DNA from: an uncultured Prevotellaceae bacterium
GTDB lineage: Bacteria > Bacteroidota > Bacteroidia > Bacteroidales > Bacteroidaceae
DNA length: 9,091 nt
NCBI GenBank assembly: GCA_902803455.1
Contig: CADCQC010000190.1
Location: 1 to 9,091, forward strand
Direction: 5' to 3'
Shown here: positions 7,475-9,091 of the stretch, piece by piece
How the letters are laid out: every line of letters starts with the position of its first letter
Numbering within the stretch: the first letter of the stretch is position 1
The notes under the pieces: model-generated
What the model saw: only the letters and a program-made list of their open reading frames with translations
Told to the model about the DNA's origin: nothing
The model's database searches: none
Made by a program: the position numbers and the translations under genes

Positions 7475-7508
7475 TAAAAAACAGACAGCCAAAAGAGCTG
7501 GCTGTCTG
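7475..7508 (-). terminator. Intrinsic terminator of nagB
   Basis: CAGACAGCCA (7482-7491) and TGGCTGTCTG (7499-7508) form a perfect 10-bp stem with a 7-base loop. Read on the - strand, the stem is followed by TTTTTTA, the classic intrinsic terminator arrangement, about 92 bases after the nagB stop. On the + strand no T-run follows, so it acts in the nagB direction. Confidence 0.85.
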
Positions 7509-7521
7509 CGTATAGATGCTA

Positions 7522-7546
7522 TTTTGACAACAGGCAATTGTCAAAA
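7522..7546. repeat. AT-rich perfect inverted repeat between nagB and its terminator
   Basis: TTTTGACAA (7522-7530) and TTGTCAAAA (7538-7546) are perfect 9-bp inverted arms around a 7-base spacer. The run of A after it on the + strand is on the wrong side for a terminator in either direction. It may be a 3' UTR hairpin of the nagB transcript or a protein-binding site; no role is shown. Confidence 0.6.
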
Positions 7547-7559
7547 AAAACTTTAATGA

Positions 7560-7629
7560 CCGGTTTAGATCAAGTTGTCTTTTTCGATTTCTTCCCGGTT
7601 TAGATCAAGTTGTCTTTCTCGATATCTTT
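7560..7629 (-). repeat. Tandem duplication of the nagB 3' end (35-bp period)
   Basis: Bases 7595-7629, which include the last codons and the stop of nagB, are repeated just downstream of the gene at 7560-7594 with three differences in 35. Both copies contain the stretch CGGTTTAGATCAAGTTGTCT. As 35 is not a multiple of three and the first stop is intact, the extra copy is outside the protein. It looks like a replication-slippage duplication that has begun to diverge. Confidence 0.85.
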
Positions 7630-8394
7630 GAAGTAACGATAGGTGCCGACCTTCAGTTCGTCGGTGGCGGGCTCGTCGCAGACGATGATGCCATGCTGGT
7701 GCATCTGGAGAGCGCTGATGGTCCACATGTGGTTGACACTACCCTCGACTGCAGCCTGCAAGGCACGTGCCTTGTGGTGACCGTTGACGAGAATCATCAC
7801 CTCGCGGGCAGCCATCACCGTACCCACACCCACGGTAAGAGCGAGTTTTGGCACTTTGTTGATATCGTTGTCAAAGAAACGGGAGTTGGCGATGATCGTA
7901 TCGGTGGTCAACGTCTTCACACGGGTGCGTGAGGAGAGAGAGGAACCCGGTTCATTGAAGGCGATGTGTCCGTCGGGACCGATACCGCCGATGAAGAGGT
8001 CGATACCACCGGCCTCAGCGATCATCTCCTCATAATGAGCACACTCTGCTGCCAGATCTTTGGCATTGCCGTTGAGGATGTGGATATTCTCTTTGGGGAT
8101 ATCGATATGGTCGAAGAGGTTGCGGGCCATGAAAGAGTGGTAGCTCTCGGGATGATCCTCAGCCAGGTTGACGTACTCGTCCATGTTGAATGTCAGCACA
8201 TTTTTAAATGACACGCGGCCTTCTTTGTTGGCCTTCACCAACTCGGCATACATGCCCTCGGGAGAGGAACCGGTGGGGAGTCCCAATACGAAAGGTTTCT
8301 CTGCGGTGGGTTGAAAAGCATTGATACGGGCAATCACGTGTTCGGCTGCCCATTTCGACATCTTCTGATAGTCGTTTTCGATAATAAGTCTCAT
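7600..8394 (-). CDS. nagB: Glucosamine-6-phosphate deaminase
   Basis: 264 residues, close to the 266 of the E. coli enzyme. It converts glucosamine 6-phosphate to fructose 6-phosphate and ammonia in the cytoplasm, the step that feeds amino sugars into glycolysis. The family signatures are present: LGLPTGSSPEG (38-47, phosphate binding), FNMDEY (69-74) and GGIGPDGHIAFNEPGSS (136-152). The catalytic residues align at the same numbers as in E. coli: Asp72, Asp141, His143 and Glu148. The residues of the E. coli allosteric N-acetylglucosamine-6-phosphate site (Ser151, Arg158, Lys160, Thr161, Tyr254) are also present, so allosteric activation is plausible. The ATG at 8394 follows an A-rich leader. 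The gene appears monocistronic, with its own promoter (8515-8545), a repeat array in the leader (8419-8498) and a terminator (7475-7508). No nagA or transporter gene is visible nearby. Confidence 0.97.
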   Translation of the reverse strand: MRLIIENDYQKMSKWAAEHVIARINAFQPTAEKPFVLGLPTGSSPEGMYAELVKANKEGRVSFKNVLTFNMDEYVNLAEDHPESYHSFMARNLFDHIDIPKENIHILNGNAKDLAAECAHYEEMIAEAGGIDLFIGGIGPDGHIAFNEPGSSLSSRTRVKTLTTDTIIANSRFFDNDINKVPKLALTVGVGTVMAAREVMILVNGHHKARALQAAVEGSVNHMWTISALQMHQHGIIVCDEPATDELKVGTYRYFKDIEKDNLI

Positions 8395-8418
8395 TTTTTA
8401 TACTATATTAAAAGGTTA

Positions 8419-8498
8419 CGTATTTCAAAACAAATCGGTCATTTTCTCAAAATGAATCTGCCGTTTTCCCAAAACGAATATATCATTTTGTCTAACTA
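8419..8498. promoter_or_regulatory. Phased ~22-bp palindromic repeats in the nagB leader, candidate operators
   Basis: Two perfect palindromes with a 3-base centre, CATTTTCTCAAAATG (8440-8454) and CGTTTTCCCAAAACG (8462-8476), lie exactly 22 bp apart, each followed by AAT. A decayed third copy starts 22 bp further (CATTTTGTCTAAC, 8484) and a fourth, with an indel, lies on the other side (8419-8435, CGTATTTCAAAACAAAT). Spacing of two helical turns puts the sites on one face of the DNA, as expected for cooperative binding of a dimeric regulator. They fall between the predicted start of transcription and the nagB ATG, so a bound repressor could block transcription. The arms are too AT-rich to make stable RNA hairpins. 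Confidence 0.6.
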
Positions 8499-8514
8499 AA
8501 TCCATTTTTGGGCG

Positions 8515-8545
8515 CAAAATTAATGATTATCCTTGAAAAAGCAAG
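8515..8545 (-). promoter_or_regulatory. nagB promoter, Bacteroidota type
   Basis: On the - strand, CTTG (8545-8542) is followed after 19 bases by TAATTTTG (8522-8515), fitting the -33 and -7 elements of the Bacteroidota housekeeping promoter. Transcription would begin near 8509, giving a leader of about 115 bases that contains the palindromic repeats. Confidence 0.65.
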
Positions 8546-8652
8546 AAAAATGACATATTTTTTATAAAAAGACTATCATTATTCTTTTCCTCAAATAGTC
8601 ATTTCCCCTTCTTCAAACAATCGGATTTCTTCCTCTTTTGCAGGATGGTCAC

Positions 8653-8771
8653 CCTATTGTCTGTGTGGAATCATCATCCTATCGCTCATGGTGGTATCAT
8701 CCTATCGCTCATGGGAGCATCACCCTATCGCTCATGGGCCACTCATGGTGGCATCACCCTATCGCCAACAG
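8653..8771. repeat. Intergenic 23-bp tandem repeat array
   Basis: The core CCTATCGCTCATGG begins at 8678, 8701 and 8724. A diverged copy (CCTATTG) starts at 8653 and a shortened one (CCTATCGCCA) at 8758. Steps are 25, 23, 23 and 34; the last step equals one unit plus an 11-bp internal duplication of the CTCATGG part. The interval between cores is a variable TGGTATCAT-like stretch. There are no unique spacers, so it is not a CRISPR array. Confidence 0.85.
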
Positions 8772-8893
8772 GATTCAACACAAAAAAAACGTATTTTTTC
8801 CCATTTTATTTCAAAAACAGACAAAAAAAGAGGGGTTTTTCATTCATTTTTTCACCTGATTATATAAAAACATTACATGAGAGTTGTTCTGTT

Positions 8894-8914
8894 TGTTGCG
8901 TTGGCAACGCAACA
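8894..8914. repeat. 21-bp near-perfect palindrome
   Basis: TGTTGCGTTG (8894-8903) and CAACGCAACA (8905-8914) are perfect 10-bp arms around one central base. Part of the right arm, ACGCAACA, is repeated at 8916-8923. No T-run follows on either strand, so it is not a standard terminator. The single-base centre favours a DNA-binding site over an RNA hairpin. It lies in what would be the 3' exon side of the intron. Confidence 0.7.
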
Positions 8915-8994
8915 TACGCAACACAGGCGAGCGAAAATGGGCGCTATAAGACGATCTGAAAGGCCAGAAGGTATTTGGGGTGAAGACGCACTCA

Positions 8995-9091
8995 ATAGAG
9001 TAGATGTAGGGGAATAATCCCCTAGCACCTCTCATTGCACCGTACGTACGGGTCTCGTATACGGCGCTACATACATATAGGAGTTCGCAAA
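8995..9091 (-). mobile_element. 3' end of a group II intron (domains V and VI), cut by the window edge
   Basis: Read on the - strand, 9067-9037 folds as a domain V: GCGCCGTA pairs with TACGGTGC, a 2-base CG bulge (9046-9045) follows, and the upper stem TACG/CGTA closes a small loop. The triad position reads CGC, as in some bacterial introns (for example group IIC) instead of AGC. Domain VI follows at 9033-8998: GAG-AGGTG pairs with CATCT-CTC, leaving one bulged A at 9001, the expected branch point, and AGGGGA/TCCCCT forms the tip. The intron would end at about 8995 in ...CTACTCTAT, six bases after the branch A, with AY at the end as usual. The rest of the intron, probably with a reverse transcriptase/maturase gene in domain IV, would lie right of 9091. 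Class is uncertain. Confidence 0.8.

Larger units (their letters stand above)
8546..8994. other. Gene-free, repeat-bearing intergenic stretch
   Basis: No credible gene is seen on either strand. From 8546 to 8640 the DNA is AT-rich and featureless. A 23-bp tandem repeat fills about 8653-8771. Bases 8772-8880 are again AT-rich with A and T runs. A 21-bp palindrome lies at 8894-8914, and the intron end begins at 8995. The open frames here have repetitive or low-complexity products without start signals. Confidence 0.6.

Noticed and set aside
7347..7544. Open frame of 65 codons on the - strand
   Set aside because: It crosses the nagB terminator and lies antisense to the gene remnant; no start signal.
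8653..8771. Possible CRISPR array
   Set aside because: Units follow each other with short similar gaps and no unique 30-base spacers, and no cas gene is present.
8645..8959. Open frame of 104 codons on the + strand and an overlapping one at 8638-8859
   Set aside because: Both are translations of the 23-bp repeat array and the following AT-rich DNA; the repeat is read in shifting frames, which argues against coding.
8844..9035. Open frame of 63 codons on the - strand
   Set aside because: Its start lies in domain VI of the intron and it reads across the predicted splice site and the palindrome; it is chance coding.

Overview
The window looks like chromosomal DNA from a member of the Bacteroidota, most likely a Prevotella/Bacteroides-type Bacteroidales. 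The evidence is that start codons follow A-rich stretches rather than Shine-Dalgarno sites, and promoter candidates fit the Bacteroidota pattern TTG - 19/20 nt - TAnnTTTG. The gene content also fits: a DUF4421-like outer-membrane protein, a TolB-like lipoprotein with a CxxCH motif paired with a large membrane protein, and many small exported proteins of unknown function. The genus is an inference.

Left part (1-3612, + strand): four genes for exported proteins. Two are small secreted proteins (70-624 and 1753-2379) that resemble each other. Between them is a lipoprotein (860-1654), and a probable outer-membrane beta-barrel protein of the DUF4421 type follows (2404-3612). A terminator-like hairpin (690-720) and a good promoter (769-799) suggest that the first gene ends its own transcript and the last three form an operon. 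The set looks like cell-envelope proteins, but no function can be read from it.

Middle part (3645-7044, - strand): a tightly coupled two-gene operon read from right to left. A polytopic membrane protein with a long soluble C-terminal part (DUF6057-like) is followed one base later by a TolB-like beta-propeller lipoprotein with a c-type heme motif. It converges on the left operon at a short hairpin. A promoter candidate lies at 7124-7131.

Right part (7045-9091): a C-terminal remnant of a lost gene (7192-7449, +), then nagB (glucosamine-6-phosphate deaminase, 7600-8394, -) with its own promoter (8515-8545), a phased array of about 22-bp palindromic repeats in its leader, a small tandem duplication of its 3' end and an intrinsic terminator. 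The stretch 8546-8994 has no credible gene and holds a 23-bp tandem repeat array and a 21-bp palindrome. The right edge (8995-9091) is the 3' end (domains V and VI) of a group II intron on the - strand; most of it lies outside the window.

I found no clear new defence or mobile system. The most interesting items are the repeat array in the nagB leader, the heme-motif lipoprotein/membrane protein pair, and the intron end in gene-free repeat-rich DNA.
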